The notes under the pieces were generated by a model. It did no database searches, was not told the origin of the DNA, and saw only the letters and a program-made list of their open reading frames with translations. From Mycolicibacterium austroafricanum (GTDB lineage Bacteria > Actinomycetota > Actinomycetes > Mycobacteriales > Mycobacteriaceae): a stretch of DNA of 64,000 bases. A program made the translations under genes and the position numbers. The stretch is taken from positions 730,018 through 794,017 of the forward strand of contig NZ_HG964450.1 of NCBI RefSeq assembly GCF_000612725.1, given 5' to 3'. Position 1 is the stretch's first letter. Every line of letters starts with the position of its first letter. Positions 15,542 through 25,318 of this stretch are shown here, in pieces.

Positions 15542-16941
15542 GCAGCGACCGCGGCCTCCAGGTCGGCGAGCACGCGTTCGGTCAGCGGGATGAGCGACCC
15601 GATATCGGGCACGACATCGCGGCCGGAGACATAACCGAACGTCACCCGGTCGGCGTAGGAGCACATCGTCACGTTCAGCGCCTGACCGTCGATGGCGGTC
15701 GACACCGGATAGATCTCTTCGAGATGCGCTCCATTCCAATACATCTCGGCTTGTGGCCCGGGAACGCTGGAGATCGACACGTTGTAACCGCGCCGTAGCC
15801 GCGGCGCCAACGGCGCGATCGGCGACAGGACCGTCACCGCGATACTCGGCGCGAGAAGCAGCATCGTCGCGTTCGATCCCCGGTCGGTCACCTGATGCTT
15901 CGCCCATGTCATCGCACGATGGATGTAGTCCAGCCGCTCGAGCGGGTCGGCCAGGTCGGTGCCCAACGGACACAGCTGAAGACCGAACAGGTTTCCGTGT
16001 TCGTCGTCCTCGGCGGAGTGCTCGCGACCGCGCACCGTCACCGGACAGATCGCCACCAGCGACGAGTTCGGTAGCTCGTCGCGGGCGAGCAGCCACTCCC
16101 GCAGCACACCGGCCACCACGGTGGTCAGCACATCGTTGCCGGTCACCCCTGCCGCCTTCTGGACGGCACGGATACGGGATTTCGGCCAGCTCCCGCCCGC
16201 GAAGCTGCGCTCACGTCCGATCCGCCCGTTGAACCTGGTGTAGGGCGCCTCAAGCGGCAGAGCGGCGGTCCCTGAACCGAGACTGTTTGCCACAGTGGAT
16301 ATTTCGGCGATGGCGAGCTGGCGCGCTGTCTCGATCCCCCCGGTGAGGCCCCGCAGTGCCACCCGGGCGAGCGACAGCGGATTGGGAATCCTTCGGCGTG
16401 AGGTGGAGCCGTTCCCGGCGGGCGACTTGTGGGCGTACAGGGGCCGCATCGAGCGCTTGTCGGGGTCGGGGGTCAGTGCGCCGGCGATCATCGCCAATCC
16501 GGCGACACCGTCGATCACTGTGTGGTGCACCTTGATGTAGTAGACGAATCGGCCATCGGCCAGCCCGTCGATCAGATACGCCATCCACATCGGCCGGGAT
16601 CGTTCCAGCGGCTCGCTGTGCAGCTCACTGATCAGCCGCCACAGCGCTTCGTGATCGGCGCCGGCGGGCAGCGTTCGGCGCTGCAGATGCTTGCGCATGT
16701 CGATGATGTCGTCGGTGTGCCACACCCACAGGCCCGCGGTGTCGAGCCCCGCGTGCGGGTGCCTGCGGAATCTCGGATCGAGTTCTGCGGTATCGGCCAA
16801 CGCCGACCGGTAGAGCTCGTCGACATATCCGGGGCCGGCGTCCGCCGGCGGGCAGAGGATCAACACCGCCGCGGTGTGCAGCGGCTCGGAGAGCACCTCC
16901 GCGGTGATCATCGCCGCGTCGAGCGGTTCCAGAAGATCCAT
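15532..16941 (-). CDS. wax ester synthase/diacylglycerol acyltransferase (WS/DGAT)
   Basis: 469 residues. ATG 16941 overlaps the adhE stop (TGATG), so translation is probably coupled; GTG 16944 is the alternative. The acyltransferase motif HHTVIDG is near residue 140 and supplies the catalytic His. Also present: PLHTAAVLIL at the N-terminus, and in the C-domain NDVLTTVVAGVLREWL and SSVPGPQAEMYWNGAHLEEI. It joins acyl-CoA to diacylglycerol or a long-chain alcohol at the membrane face of lipid droplets. Mycobacteria carry many paralogues. Here the partner adhE could supply the alcohol. Confidence 0.93.
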   Translation of the reverse strand: MDLLEPLDAAMITAEVLSEPLHTAAVLILCPPADAGPGYVDELYRSALADTAELDPRFRRHPHAGLDTAGLWVWHTDDIIDMRKHLQRRTLPAGADHEALWRLISELHSEPLERSRPMWMAYLIDGLADGRFVYYIKVHHTVIDGVAGLAMIAGALTPDPDKRSMRPLYAHKSPAGNGSTSRRRIPNPLSLARVALRGLTGGIETARQLAIAEISTVANSLGSGTAALPLEAPYTRFNGRIGRERSFAGGSWPKSRIRAVQKAAGVTGNDVLTTVVAGVLREWLLARDELPNSSLVAICPVTVRGREHSAEDDEHGNLFGLQLCPLGTDLADPLERLDYIHRAMTWAKHQVTDRGSNATMLLLAPSIAVTVLSPIAPLAPRLRRGYNVSISSVPGPQAEMYWNGAHLEEIYPVSTAIDGQALNVTMCSYADRVTFGYVSGRDVVPDIGSLIPLTERVLADLEAAVAAQS

Positions 16942-19517
16942 CACCCCGGCGCTTCGGATCCGTAGTAGCCCAGCCGCAGCAGGTCCGAGATCTCGCTGAC
17001 GAGAGGCATTCTCGGGTTGGTCCGGTTACTGAGGTCCTCGAAGGCGGTCATCGCCAGTTCCGGCAGCGCCGCGGTGAACGCGTCCTCCGATACCCCGATC
17101 GCCTTGAGTGAATCGGGCATGTCGAGTTGTTCGAGCAGGTCCTGCACGCCCAGGAACAGACGGCCGCGACTGTCTTCCGGTTCGTGGCCACCGAAGATGA
17201 GCTGGCCGATCTGGGCGTACTTGTCGGGTGCGATGTAGGCCGAATACCCGGGTGCAGGCATGAACTTGCTCGGCAGACTTGCGTTGTAGCGCAACACATG
17301 CGGCAGAAATATCGCGTTCGCCCGTCCGTGGGCGATACCGAACTTCGCGCCGACGGCATGGGCGAGGGCATGGTTGGTTCCGACGAAGGCATTCGAGAAG
17401 GCGAGGCCGGCCAGCGTCGCCGCGTTCGACATGTCGGTCCGCGCGGCCAGATCCTCCGGGTCGCGGTACGCCCTCGGCAGGGCGTCGAAGATCAGTCGCG
17501 CCGCCTGCGCACACAACGCATCGGTGTAGGGGGAGGCGAAGATGGAGACGACCGCCTCCAGTGCATGTGTCAGCGCGTCGATGCCGGTGTCCGCGGTCAG
17601 CACCGGTGGCATCGACGACGTCAGCACCGGGTCGACGATCGCGAGGTCGGGCACCAGGCTGTAGTCGACCAACGTCTGCTTCCTGCCGCGCACCGTCAAC
17701 ACCGCCGCGGGTGACACCTCCGAACCGGTTCCCGAAGTCGTCGGTACGGCGACCAATTGAAGACGGTGCCGGTCGGTCGGATAGTCGGCCACCCGCTTAC
17801 GGGGGTCGAGGAACGGCATCGTCAACTCGTCGAGCGTCTTCTCCGGGTGTTCGAAGAACAGCCGCATCGCCTTGCCTGCGTCGAGCACCGAACCTCCGCC
17901 AACGGCGATGAGCACCTCGGGTTGCACCCGTTCCAGCAGCTGCACCCCGCGGCGGATCATCGACTCGTCCGGCTCCGGGGGCACCTCGCTGAACACCTGC
18001 ACATGGCGGGTGCGCAGTTTCCCGCGTAACAGGTCGACCACACCACGCTCGTCGCTCGCCGCGTCGGTGACGATCACGACGGTCTCGCAGTCGAGGTCGC
18101 GGAGGTTCTCCAACGCACCGGCATTGAAGTACGTGTTGGACGGCACCCGGAACCACTGCGGCGGGGTGCGACGCTGGGCGACGGTCTTGATGTTGAGCAG
18201 CTGCCGATAGTTGACGTTCTCGGTCGTGCTGGAACCGCCCCATGTGCCGCAGCCCAGCGAGAAGGTCGGGGTCAGGTTGTTGTAGACCCCGCCGAGAGCG
18301 CCGACCGCGGTGGGCGCGTTGACCAGGATGCGGCCGGTGCGCACCGCAGCGCTGTACGCGTCGACCACTGCCTGGTCGTTGGCGTACACCGCCGATGTGT
18401 GGCCCAACCCGCCGTGCTCGGTGACCAGGACCGCGACGTCGATGGCATGGTCGACGCTGCGCGCCCGAACCACGCCGAGGACGGGCATCAGCTTCTCCTG
18501 CACCAGCGGGTGCGCGGCGAGCTCTTCGAGGTCCGCGGGCAGCGCCGCGAGGAGCACCTTCACCGTCGGCGGCACCGAGAAGCCGGCCCGTGCGGCCAGT
18601 TCCGGCGCCTTCTGCCCCAGGGCCTCGAGGGCGATCTTGTCGCCGCAGCCGAACGCGAAGCGGGCTATCGCGGAGGTCTCCTCCTCCGTGAGCAGGCGGG
18701 CGCCCATCCGTTCGAACTCGGCGATCATCGCGTCATAGATCTCGTCGTCGATGACGCACGTCTGCTCGGCGGGGCAAATCACCGAGGAGTCAAAGGTTTT
18801 CGAGATGAGGATGTCGACGACGGCCCCCCGGACGTCGGCCGTCTTGTGAATGTAGATGGGGGCGTTTCCCGGTCCGACGCAGAGCCCCGGTTTGCCGGCC
18901 GCATTGGCCAGCGCGACGATCTTCGGTCCCCCGGTCACCCAGAGGAAGTCGATCTTGTCGTGGGCGAACAGGTAGTGGGTGACCTCGTGGGCCTCGTCGG
19001 GGATGACCTGCAGCGCCCCGGTCGGCATGCCTGCCGCTTCGGCTGCCTCGCGCAGGATCTCGACGCTGCGTTCACAGCACCGCACCGCGTACGGCGACGG
19101 CCGGAACACGATGGCGTTGCGGGTTTTCGCGGCGACGATGGCTTTGAACAGCACCGTCGATGTCGGGTTGGTGACCGGCGTGATCGCCAGCACGACGCCG
19201 ATCGGTTCGGCAACCCGGACGATGTTGTTCTCGATGTCCTCCTCGACCACCCCGACCGACTTCTTGTCGCGGAGATAGTCGTGCAGGAACTCGGTCGCCA
19301 CATAGTTCTTGACGACCTTGTCCTCGAACACCCCGAAGCCGGTCTCCTCGATCGCCACCTGTGCCAGGGCGGCAGCTGCGCGGATCCCGGCGCGCACCAT
19401 GGCCTCGACGATCGCGTCGACCTGCGCCTGGTCGAGCTTGCGGAATTCCGCGGCCGCGGCCGCGGCCTTGTCCACGACCGCGTCGATCTCGCCGCGTCTC
19501 ATCTGTGTCGTCGACAT
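16941..19517 (-). CDS. adhE: bifunctional aldehyde/alcohol dehydrogenase AdhE
   Basis: 858 residues, ATG 19517 with an ideal AGGAGG site. The N-terminal half is a CoA-acylating aldehyde dehydrogenase with catalytic Cys248 in SSVICPAEQT and VTGGPKIVALAN. The C-terminal half (from ~450) is an iron-type alcohol dehydrogenase: AVGGGSVLDAGKAMRL, PTTSGTGSEVSPAAVLT, and metal ligands in FVGTNHALAHAVGAKFGIAH. It reduces acyl-CoA to aldehyde and then alcohol using two NADH, normally for fermentation. Length and both active sites are intact. Such a fermentative enzyme is notable in an aerobe; its partner here is a wax ester synthase. Confidence 0.95.
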   Translation of the reverse strand: MSTTQMRRGEIDAVVDKAAAAAAEFRKLDQAQVDAIVEAMVRAGIRAAAALAQVAIEETGFGVFEDKVVKNYVATEFLHDYLRDKKSVGVVEEDIENNIVRVAEPIGVVLAITPVTNPTSTVLFKAIVAAKTRNAIVFRPSPYAVRCCERSVEILREAAEAAGMPTGALQVIPDEAHEVTHYLFAHDKIDFLWVTGGPKIVALANAAGKPGLCVGPGNAPIYIHKTADVRGAVVDILISKTFDSSVICPAEQTCVIDDEIYDAMIAEFERMGARLLTEEETSAIARFAFGCGDKIALEALGQKAPELAARAGFSVPPTVKVLLAALPADLEELAAHPLVQEKLMPVLGVVRARSVDHAIDVAVLVTEHGGLGHTSAVYANDQAVVDAYSAAVRTGRILVNAPTAVGALGGVYNNLTPTFSLGCGTWGGSSTTENVNYRQLLNIKTVAQRRTPPQWFRVPSNTYFNAGALENLRDLDCETVVIVTDAASDERGVVDLLRGKLRTRHVQVFSEVPPEPDESMIRRGVQLLERVQPEVLIAVGGGSVLDAGKAMRLFFEHPEKTLDELTMPFLDPRKRVADYPTDRHRLQLVAVPTTSGTGSEVSPAAVLTVRGRKQTLVDYSLVPDLAIVDPVLTSSMPPVLTADTGIDALTHALEAVVSIFASPYTDALCAQAARLIFDALPRAYRDPEDLAARTDMSNAATLAGLAFSNAFVGTNHALAHAVGAKFGIAHGRANAIFLPHVLRYNASLPSKFMPAPGYSAYIAPDKYAQIGQLIFGGHEPEDSRGRLFLGVQDLLEQLDMPDSLKAIGVSEDAFTAALPELAMTAFEDLSNRTNPRMPLVSEISDLLRLGYYGSEAPG

Positions 19518-19723
19518 ACCCGAACCTCCTGCAACATGGCGCCGCCCTCGCCGATGCCCGCCGGTGACATCGTCACCTCACCGACGGCGACGCGAATAGA
19601 GGCTAAAGTCCGTGCCGTTATACCCGGGTGATCAGCCATCTACCGCGAAAAACCCTCGCGCACGCCGGTTTTTGAATGCGCAAACAGCTAGGCAGGCCTT
19701 CCGGCAGCTGTCACCATGATCAG

Positions 19724-20953
19724 ATGAACGCAAAGACCACCTGTGCGGTCGTCGGCGGCGGACCGGCGGGCATGGTGCTCGGCCTGCTGCTGGCCCGCGC
19801 CGGCGTCGAGGTCACGGTATTGGAGAAGCACGCCGACTTCCTACGTGACTTCCGCGGCGACACCGTGCACCCCACCACGCTGCGCCTGATCGACGAACTC
19901 CGACTGTGGCCGAAGTTCTCCGCGCTGCCGCACAGCCGGCTGGAGCGGGCCACCGTCGACGTGGGTGCGGGCCGCACCATCACGGTGGTCGACTTCGGGC
20001 GGCTGCGACAGCCGCACCCTTATATCGCGATGGTGCCGCAGTGGGACCTGCTCAACCTGCTCGCCGAGGCGGGCGAGGCCGAACCCACGTTCACCCTGCG
20101 GATGTGCACGGAGGCCACCGGGCTCATCCGCGAGGGCGGCCGGGTCGTCGGGGTCCGGTACCAGGACCCCGACGGGCCGGGCGAGTTGCGCGCCGACCTC
20201 ACCGTCGGCTGCGACGGGCGTGGATCGGTGCTGCGCGGGCTGGCCGGGCTTCAGGTGCGGGAGTTCCCTGTCAGTTTCGACGCGTGGTGGTTCCGGTTGC
20301 CCCGACCCGCCGACGACAGCATCTACACGTTGGTGCCCCGGATCGCGCCGGGCAAGGCGATGATCGTCATCCCACGGGAGGGCTACCTGCAGATCGCGAT
20401 GCTCATCCCGAAGGGGACCGACGCCGAGCGGCGGGCCCGCGGCCTTGACGCGTTCCGCGCCGACGTGCTGGCGCTGCTGCCCGAGGCCGCGACCACCATC
20501 GAGACGATCACCAGCCTCGACGACGTCAAGCATCTCGACGTCCGGTTGAACCGCTTGCGCCGCTGGCACACCGACGGGTTGCTGTTCATCGGCGACGCCG
20601 CCCATGCCATGTCGCCGGCCGGCGGCGTCGGCATCAACGTGGCCATCCAGGATGCGGTGGCCACGGCGCGACTCCTCGCCGACCCCTTGCGCCGCGGCGC
20701 GGTGACCGAGCGCGACCTGGCCGCTGTCCGGCGCCGCCGCGTGGTTCCCGCCGCGCTGACGCAGGCGCTGCAGCGCCAGATCGACAAGCGGTTCCTGAGG
20801 CCGATTTTGGACGGTGACGTCACTGGACCGCCGCCCGCGCTGGTGCGTGCGATCGAACGCGCGCCCTGGCTGACCTTCGTTCCGGCGTACCTCGTCGGTG
20901 TGGGCGTGCGGCCCGAACGGGCACCCGAGTTCGCGAAACGGCGGCCCACGTAG
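19724..20953 (+). CDS. FAD-dependent aromatic-ring monooxygenase (PHBH family)
   Basis: 409 residues from ATG 19724; an upstream frame adds 16 residues with no support. The FAD-binding GGGPAGMVLGLLLARAGVEV is at the N-terminus, the DG-type motif is LTVGCDGRGSVLRGL, and the second FAD motif is GLLFIGDAAHAMSPAGGVGI. These mark a single-component NAD(P)H-dependent hydroxylase of phenols or related rings. The C-terminus lacks a thioredoxin-like extension. It is followed after 9 bases by an SDR gene, suggesting a joint catabolic or modifying pathway; the substrate is unknown. Confidence 0.9.
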   Translation: MNAKTTCAVVGGGPAGMVLGLLLARAGVEVTVLEKHADFLRDFRGDTVHPTTLRLIDELRLWPKFSALPHSRLERATVDVGAGRTITVVDFGRLRQPHPYIAMVPQWDLLNLLAEAGEAEPTFTLRMCTEATGLIREGGRVVGVRYQDPDGPGELRADLTVGCDGRGSVLRGLAGLQVREFPVSFDAWWFRLPRPADDSIYTLVPRIAPGKAMIVIPREGYLQIAMLIPKGTDAERRARGLDAFRADVLALLPEAATTIETITSLDDVKHLDVRLNRLRRWHTDGLLFIGDAAHAMSPAGGVGINVAIQDAVATARLLADPLRRGAVTERDLAAVRRRRVVPAALTQALQRQIDKRFLRPILDGDVTGPPPALVRAIERAPWLTFVPAYLVGVGVRPERAPEFAKRRPT

Positions 20954-20962
20954 GGTCACCCC

Positions 20963-21748
20963 ATGACCGACGCCGCCCCGCCCGCCAACCCGTTCGATCT
21001 CACCGGCCACGTGGCCGTCGTGACCGGCGGCGGCTCGGGTATCGGGCTCGGTATGGCCGAGGGGCTGGCCCGGGCCGGGGCCACGGTCGCCATCCTGGGA
21101 CGCTCGGCACAGCGGCTGGATTCGGCCGCGGCCACGCTGCGCAGCCATGGCAACCCGGTACTGCCCGTGGTGTGCGACGTCACCGACGAGCAGGCGGTGA
21201 CCGACGCCATGGCCCGAATCCGGAGTGAATTCGGTTGGCTTGATTCATGTTTCGCCAATGCCGGGGTGCGCGGCAGGTTCACCCCGACGCTGGACACGTC
21301 GCTGGCCGAGTTCCGCGAGGTCACCCGTGTCGACCTCGACGGTGTGTTCGTCACGTTGCGTGAGGCGGCGCGCCAGATGATCGGGGCGGGGCGGGGCGGC
21401 AGCCTGGTCGGGGTCTCAAGCCTGGGCGCTGTGCAGGGCATGCCGCGGCAACCGGCCTACGCGGCGTCGAAGGCGGGGGTGACCTCGCTGATGGACAGCC
21501 TGGCCGTCGAGTTCGCCAGATACGGCATCCGCGCCAACACCATCCAGCCGGGATGGTTCGCCACCGAGATGACCGCGGACGGTATGGCCGACGAGCGGTT
21601 CAGGGCACGTGTGCTGCCGCGCGTGCCGGTGCGCCGGTGGGGCGCCGCCGAGGACGTCGGCGGTATCGCGGTGTATCTGGCCGGCCCGGCCAGCGCCTAC
21701 CACACCGGTGATGTGCTGCGCCTCGACGGCGGCTACCTGAAGTTCTGA
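20963..21748 (+). CDS. short-chain dehydrogenase/reductase
   Basis: 261 residues, ATG 20963. Classical SDR: TGGGSGIGLGMAEGL for NAD(P), NAGVRG, catalytic Ser (VGVSSLGAVQGM) and YAASK. The last part, VYLAGPASAYHTGDVLRLDG, is typical of FabG-like members. It lies 9 bases after the monooxygenase gene and is probably in the same transcript. The exact alcohol or ketone is not evident. Confidence 0.92.
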   Translation: MTDAAPPANPFDLTGHVAVVTGGGSGIGLGMAEGLARAGATVAILGRSAQRLDSAAATLRSHGNPVLPVVCDVTDEQAVTDAMARIRSEFGWLDSCFANAGVRGRFTPTLDTSLAEFREVTRVDLDGVFVTLREAARQMIGAGRGGSLVGVSSLGAVQGMPRQPAYAASKAGVTSLMDSLAVEFARYGIRANTIQPGWFATEMTADGMADERFRARVLPRVPVRRWGAAEDVGGIAVYLAGPASAYHTGDVLRLDGGYLKF

Positions 21749-21784
21749 CGTTTGGGGATGGGGTCGGCAGGACATGAGAAGACG

Positions 21785-22501
21785 GTGAGCCCGCTGCCCG
21801 GCATGCTGCCGACACCCGACGTGCAGATCACCGATGCCGGCGTCGACGCGACGCTGGCCGCCGCGGTGGCCATCATCAACCCGCTGCTCGACGTGCTGTG
21901 GGGGACGGATCCGCTCGGCCTGAAGCGACGTGACGACGGTGTGGGCTGGGCACTCAACGCTGCCGACCTTCCCGGCACTCCGGCCTGGGACGACATGGAC
22001 GCCGACGCCCGGATCCACTGGTGGGTGTGGCGGGTCGGTGCATTGAACACCGTCGCGGTCGCCTTTCCCGGCGTGCTGGGGATCCTGGCCCGCCGATTGC
22101 CGATCCAGGATCTTCTCGGGTTCGTCAGCCAAGCCATCGTGCTGTGCGCGGTGGCGCGGGAACTCGGCGTGACCGATCAGCGCCCGCAGGTACGCATGCT
22201 GGCAGCGGTGTTGTGCGACCGGGATCTCTCGGTCGTCGTGTACCAGCCGAGCACCGACCGGCGTCTTGTCGACATCCCGCACCACCCGTTGGGCATCGTC
22301 AGCGCGGTGTGGAATCTCGTCGGTCTTTTCGACGCCATCGGTGACGAGGTCGGCAAGCGCCCGCAGCCGCGGGCTCCGTTCCGCTATCTGGGGCTGCTGC
22401 CCGCCGTCGGCGCGGTCGCCGCCTACTTCGGCGAGTGCGGTGCGCTCGCCCGCGCCGCCAAGATGGGCCGACGCTGGATCGAACGGCAGTCACAGACCTA
22501 G
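21785..22501 (+). CDS. conserved hypothetical protein
   Basis: 238 residues from GTG 21785 (VSPLPGMLPTPDVQITDAGV); a TTG 11 codons upstream is less likely because no ribosome site precedes it. It contains moderately hydrophobic segments (NTVAVAFPGVLGILARRL, LLGFVSQAIVLCAVARELG, YLGLLPAVGAVAAYFGECGA) and conserved-looking aromatic patches (IHWWVWRVGALN). It may be membrane associated. No family was recognised. It follows the SDR by 36 bases and overlaps the convergent ldh by 12 bases. Confidence 0.7.
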   Translation: MSPLPGMLPTPDVQITDAGVDATLAAAVAIINPLLDVLWGTDPLGLKRRDDGVGWALNAADLPGTPAWDDMDADARIHWWVWRVGALNTVAVAFPGVLGILARRLPIQDLLGFVSQAIVLCAVARELGVTDQRPQVRMLAAVLCDRDLSVVVYQPSTDRRLVDIPHHPLGIVSAVWNLVGLFDAIGDEVGKRPQPRAPFRYLGLLPAVGAVAAYFGECGALARAAKMGRRWIERQSQT

Positions 22502-23443
22502 CGACTCCTGTGCCGCCCGCAATGTGGTCGCCGACGCCTGCAGGCCCTGCGACTCCGATTCCGACAGTGGCACTTCCAGCACCTGACCCGCGCCGTGCGC
22601 CGAGACGACCGTCGGCAGCGACAGCGCCACCCCCGAGATGCCGTGCGCGCCCTGCTGCACCGTGGACACCGGCAGCACCCGGTGTTGATCGCCGAGCACG
22701 GCCTCGATGATGCGGGCCGAGGACAGTCCGATGGCCAGGTTGGTCGCACCTTTCCCGGCGATGATCTCGTAGGCGGCGTTGACCACGTCCGTGGAGATGC
22801 GGCGCCGGTTCTGCTCGTCGAAGACGAGCACACCGTCGCGACGGAACTCCGTGGCCGGCACACCCCCGACCGACACACTCGACCACAGCGAGATCTCCGA
22901 ATCGCCGTGCTCGCCGACGATCAAGCCGTGCACGTTGCCCACCGCCAGGTCGGCCTGCTGGGCGATCAGGTAGCGAAACCTGCTGGAGTCCAACACTGTT
23001 CCGGACCCGAACACGTGGCCCGGGGCGGCGTCGACCGACCGGGTGGCGGCGAACGTCACGACGTCGACGGGGTTGGTGACGAAGATGACGACGGCCTCGG
23101 GTGAGTGTGCGAGCAGCTGAGGGGTCAGCGTCTGCGCCATCGCGACGTTGGCCGCGGCCAGCTCCAGGCGACTCTGCCCGGGTTTCTGCTTCGCGCCCGC
23201 TGTCACGATGACGACCGCAGACCCGGCGGTGACCGCGATGTCGTCGGATCCGGAGATCCGGCAGTGCGGGACGAACTGACTGCCGTGCTTGAGATCGAGC
23301 ACCTCGGCGCGCACCTTGGTGGAGTTGACGTCGTACAGCGCGAGCGCTCCGGCCGATCCCCGGATCAGGCACGCGTAGGCGATCGCGGTGCCCACGCTTC
23401 CCATGCCGACGATCGCGACCTTGGTGTTCTGTTCGACTGGCAT
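22490..23443 (-). CDS. ldh: L-lactate dehydrogenase
   Basis: 317 residues; the start is ATG 23443 (MPVEQNTKVAIVGMGSVGTA), rejecting a TTG-initiated extension. NAD motif GMGSVG. The substrate-specificity loop TAGAKQKPGQSRLEL carries the Gln typical of lactate rather than malate dehydrogenase, with the substrate Arg after it. The catalytic His is in LIVGEHGDSE, with Asp in the preceding DSSRFR/VTNPVD region. It interconverts pyruvate and lactate with NADH. Together with adhE nearby it gives this stretch a fermentative or redox-balancing theme, though the two are not in one operon. Confidence 0.93.
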   Translation of the reverse strand: MPVEQNTKVAIVGMGSVGTAIAYACLIRGSAGALALYDVNSTKVRAEVLDLKHGSQFVPHCRISGSDDIAVTAGSAVVIVTAGAKQKPGQSRLELAAANVAMAQTLTPQLLAHSPEAVVIFVTNPVDVVTFAATRSVDAAPGHVFGSGTVLDSSRFRYLIAQQADLAVGNVHGLIVGEHGDSEISLWSSVSVGGVPATEFRRDGVLVFDEQNRRRISTDVVNAAYEIIAGKGATNLAIGLSSARIIEAVLGDQHRVLPVSTVQQGAHGISGVALSLPTVVSAHGAGQVLEVPLSESESQGLQASATTLRAAQESLGL

Positions 23444-23668
23444 GGACACATTCTTGTCGAGGTTGCGCCAAGGCAATTTGACGTGCGCGAAAACACTGGC
23501 GCTGCCTGCGTTTTCGTCCGGGACTCGGAGCGATCAGGAGGTTGCAGGCTGGAAGGAACCTGTGAATCTCGAGTTGCCGGACGGAAAATTTCCTCCAAAA
23601 TGCTTACCGGACCGGAGAAGACCGTAGAGGCTTACGGGAACTCGCCGATAACAGCAGGGGAACCACAC

Positions 23669-25318
23669 ATGCACATATTTCGCCGAGCACTGATCATCGC
23701 CTGCGTCGCATCGCTGGCCGCTTTCGGAGTGGCGGCCTGCGGCAGCGACGACAGTTCCGGCGGCGGCGGGGGCAGCGGCGGTGACATCACCGTGAACGCA
23801 ACGTCGTTCCCCGACTACATCGACCCGCAGCTGTCCTACACCGTGGAGGGCTGGGAGGTGCTGTGGAACGTCTACACCCCGCTGCTGACCTACAGGCACG
23901 CCAGGGGCAAGGAGGGCACCGAGGTGGTCCCGGCCCTGGCCGAGGCGCTGCCGGACATCTCCCCGGACGGGAAGACCTACAAGCTCAAACTGCGGCCGAA
24001 CATGAAGTACTCGGACGGCACCCCGATCAAGGCGTCCGACTTCACGTACGCGATTCAGCGCCTGTTCAAGACGGATTCGGGCGGCTCGGTCTTCTACAAC
24101 GTCATCGCCGGCGCCACGGAGTACGCCGACGGTGCCGCCGACACGATCACCGGCATCACCACCGATGACGCGACCGGCGACATCACCATCCAATTGACCG
24201 AGCCCAACGGCACTTTCGACAATCTGCTGGGGCTGATGTTCGCCGCGCCGATCCCGCAGAGCACGCCACTGGACGCCGACGCGACGAACAACCCGCCACC
24301 GGCGAGCGGACCGTTCATGTTCACCACGGTCGACGCCCCGCGCACGCTGACGATGGAACGCAATCCGCAGTTCCAGACCGTCAAGGACGCGGGCGCCGAC
24401 GAGGTCGCCGACGCCGGGGTGGACAAGATCACCCTCATCGAGAACAAGAACCAGAGCGCGCAGGTGACCGACATCATGCAGAACAAGGTCGATTTCATGA
24501 TGGACCCGGTGCCATCGGACCGGCTGCAGGAGGTGAAGAGCCGCTACTCCGACCGGTTCCGGATGGAGGACTCGATCAACACCTACTACATGTTCATGAA
24601 CACCGAGCGGGCCCCCTTCAACGACGTCAGGGTGCGACAGGCGATCAACTACGCCATCGACCCCGAGGCGCTGAACCGGATCTTCGGCGGCCGGCTGCAC
24701 CCGACTCAGCAGGTTCTGCCACCGGGCATGCCGGGCTACCAGGAATACAAGCTGTATCCGGGGCCGGACATGGACAAGGCCAGAGCGCTGATCGCCGAGG
24801 CGAATCCGGCCGACCGCGACATCACGGTGTGGACCGACGACGAGCCGGACCGCAAGCGCATCGGTGAGTACTACCACGACCTGCTCACCCAGCTCGGTTT
24901 CAATGCCACGCTGAAAGTGATTGCGGGCGACGTGTACTGGACGACGGTGGGCAACCAGTCCACCCCGGACGTGGACACCGGCTTCGCCGACTGGTTCCAG
25001 GATTTCCCGCATCCCGACGACTTCTTCCGTCCGCTGCTGCACGGTGACAGCATCCTGCCGACCAACGGGAACAACCTGTCCCGCGCCAACATCGCGGAGA
25101 ACAACGCCAAGATGGACGAACTGGTCACCAAGCAGATCACCGACGAGGGTGTCGAACAGCAGTACGCCGACTTGGACCGGGCCTACATGGAGCAGGCGGT
25201 GTGGGCCCCGTACGGCAACGAGCAGTTCACCACGTTCCTGTCGGAGCGGATGGACTTCGACAAGTCGTATCATCATCTGCTGTTCAAGCAGGATTTCACC
25301 TCGTTCGCGCTGAAGTAG
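23669..25318 (+). CDS. peptide/nickel-type ABC transporter substrate-binding lipoprotein
   Basis: 549 residues from ATG 23669 (MHIFRRALIIACVASLAAFG), ribosome site AGCAGGGG. Lipobox VAACGS puts the lipidated Cys at about 24; a glycine/serine-rich linker follows. The body is an SBP_bac_5 fold: LAEALPDISPDGKTYKLKLR, then MKYSDGTPIKASDFTYAIQR, then VRQAINYAIDPEALNRIF. It captures an oligopeptide, dipeptide or similar solute outside the membrane. First gene of a five-gene operon with 1-4 base overlaps. The 225-base gap to ldh holds the promoter. Confidence 0.94.
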   Translation: MHIFRRALIIACVASLAAFGVAACGSDDSSGGGGGSGGDITVNATSFPDYIDPQLSYTVEGWEVLWNVYTPLLTYRHARGKEGTEVVPALAEALPDISPDGKTYKLKLRPNMKYSDGTPIKASDFTYAIQRLFKTDSGGSVFYNVIAGATEYADGAADTITGITTDDATGDITIQLTEPNGTFDNLLGLMFAAPIPQSTPLDADATNNPPPASGPFMFTTVDAPRTLTMERNPQFQTVKDAGADEVADAGVDKITLIENKNQSAQVTDIMQNKVDFMMDPVPSDRLQEVKSRYSDRFRMEDSINTYYMFMNTERAPFNDVRVRQAINYAIDPEALNRIFGGRLHPTQQVLPPGMPGYQEYKLYPGPDMDKARALIAEANPADRDITVWTDDEPDRKRIGEYYHDLLTQLGFNATLKVIAGDVYWTTVGNQSTPDVDTGFADWFQDFPHPDDFFRPLLHGDSILPTNGNNLSRANIAENNAKMDELVTKQITDEGVEQQYADLDRAYMEQAVWAPYGNEQFTTFLSERMDFDKSYHHLLFKQDFTSFALK

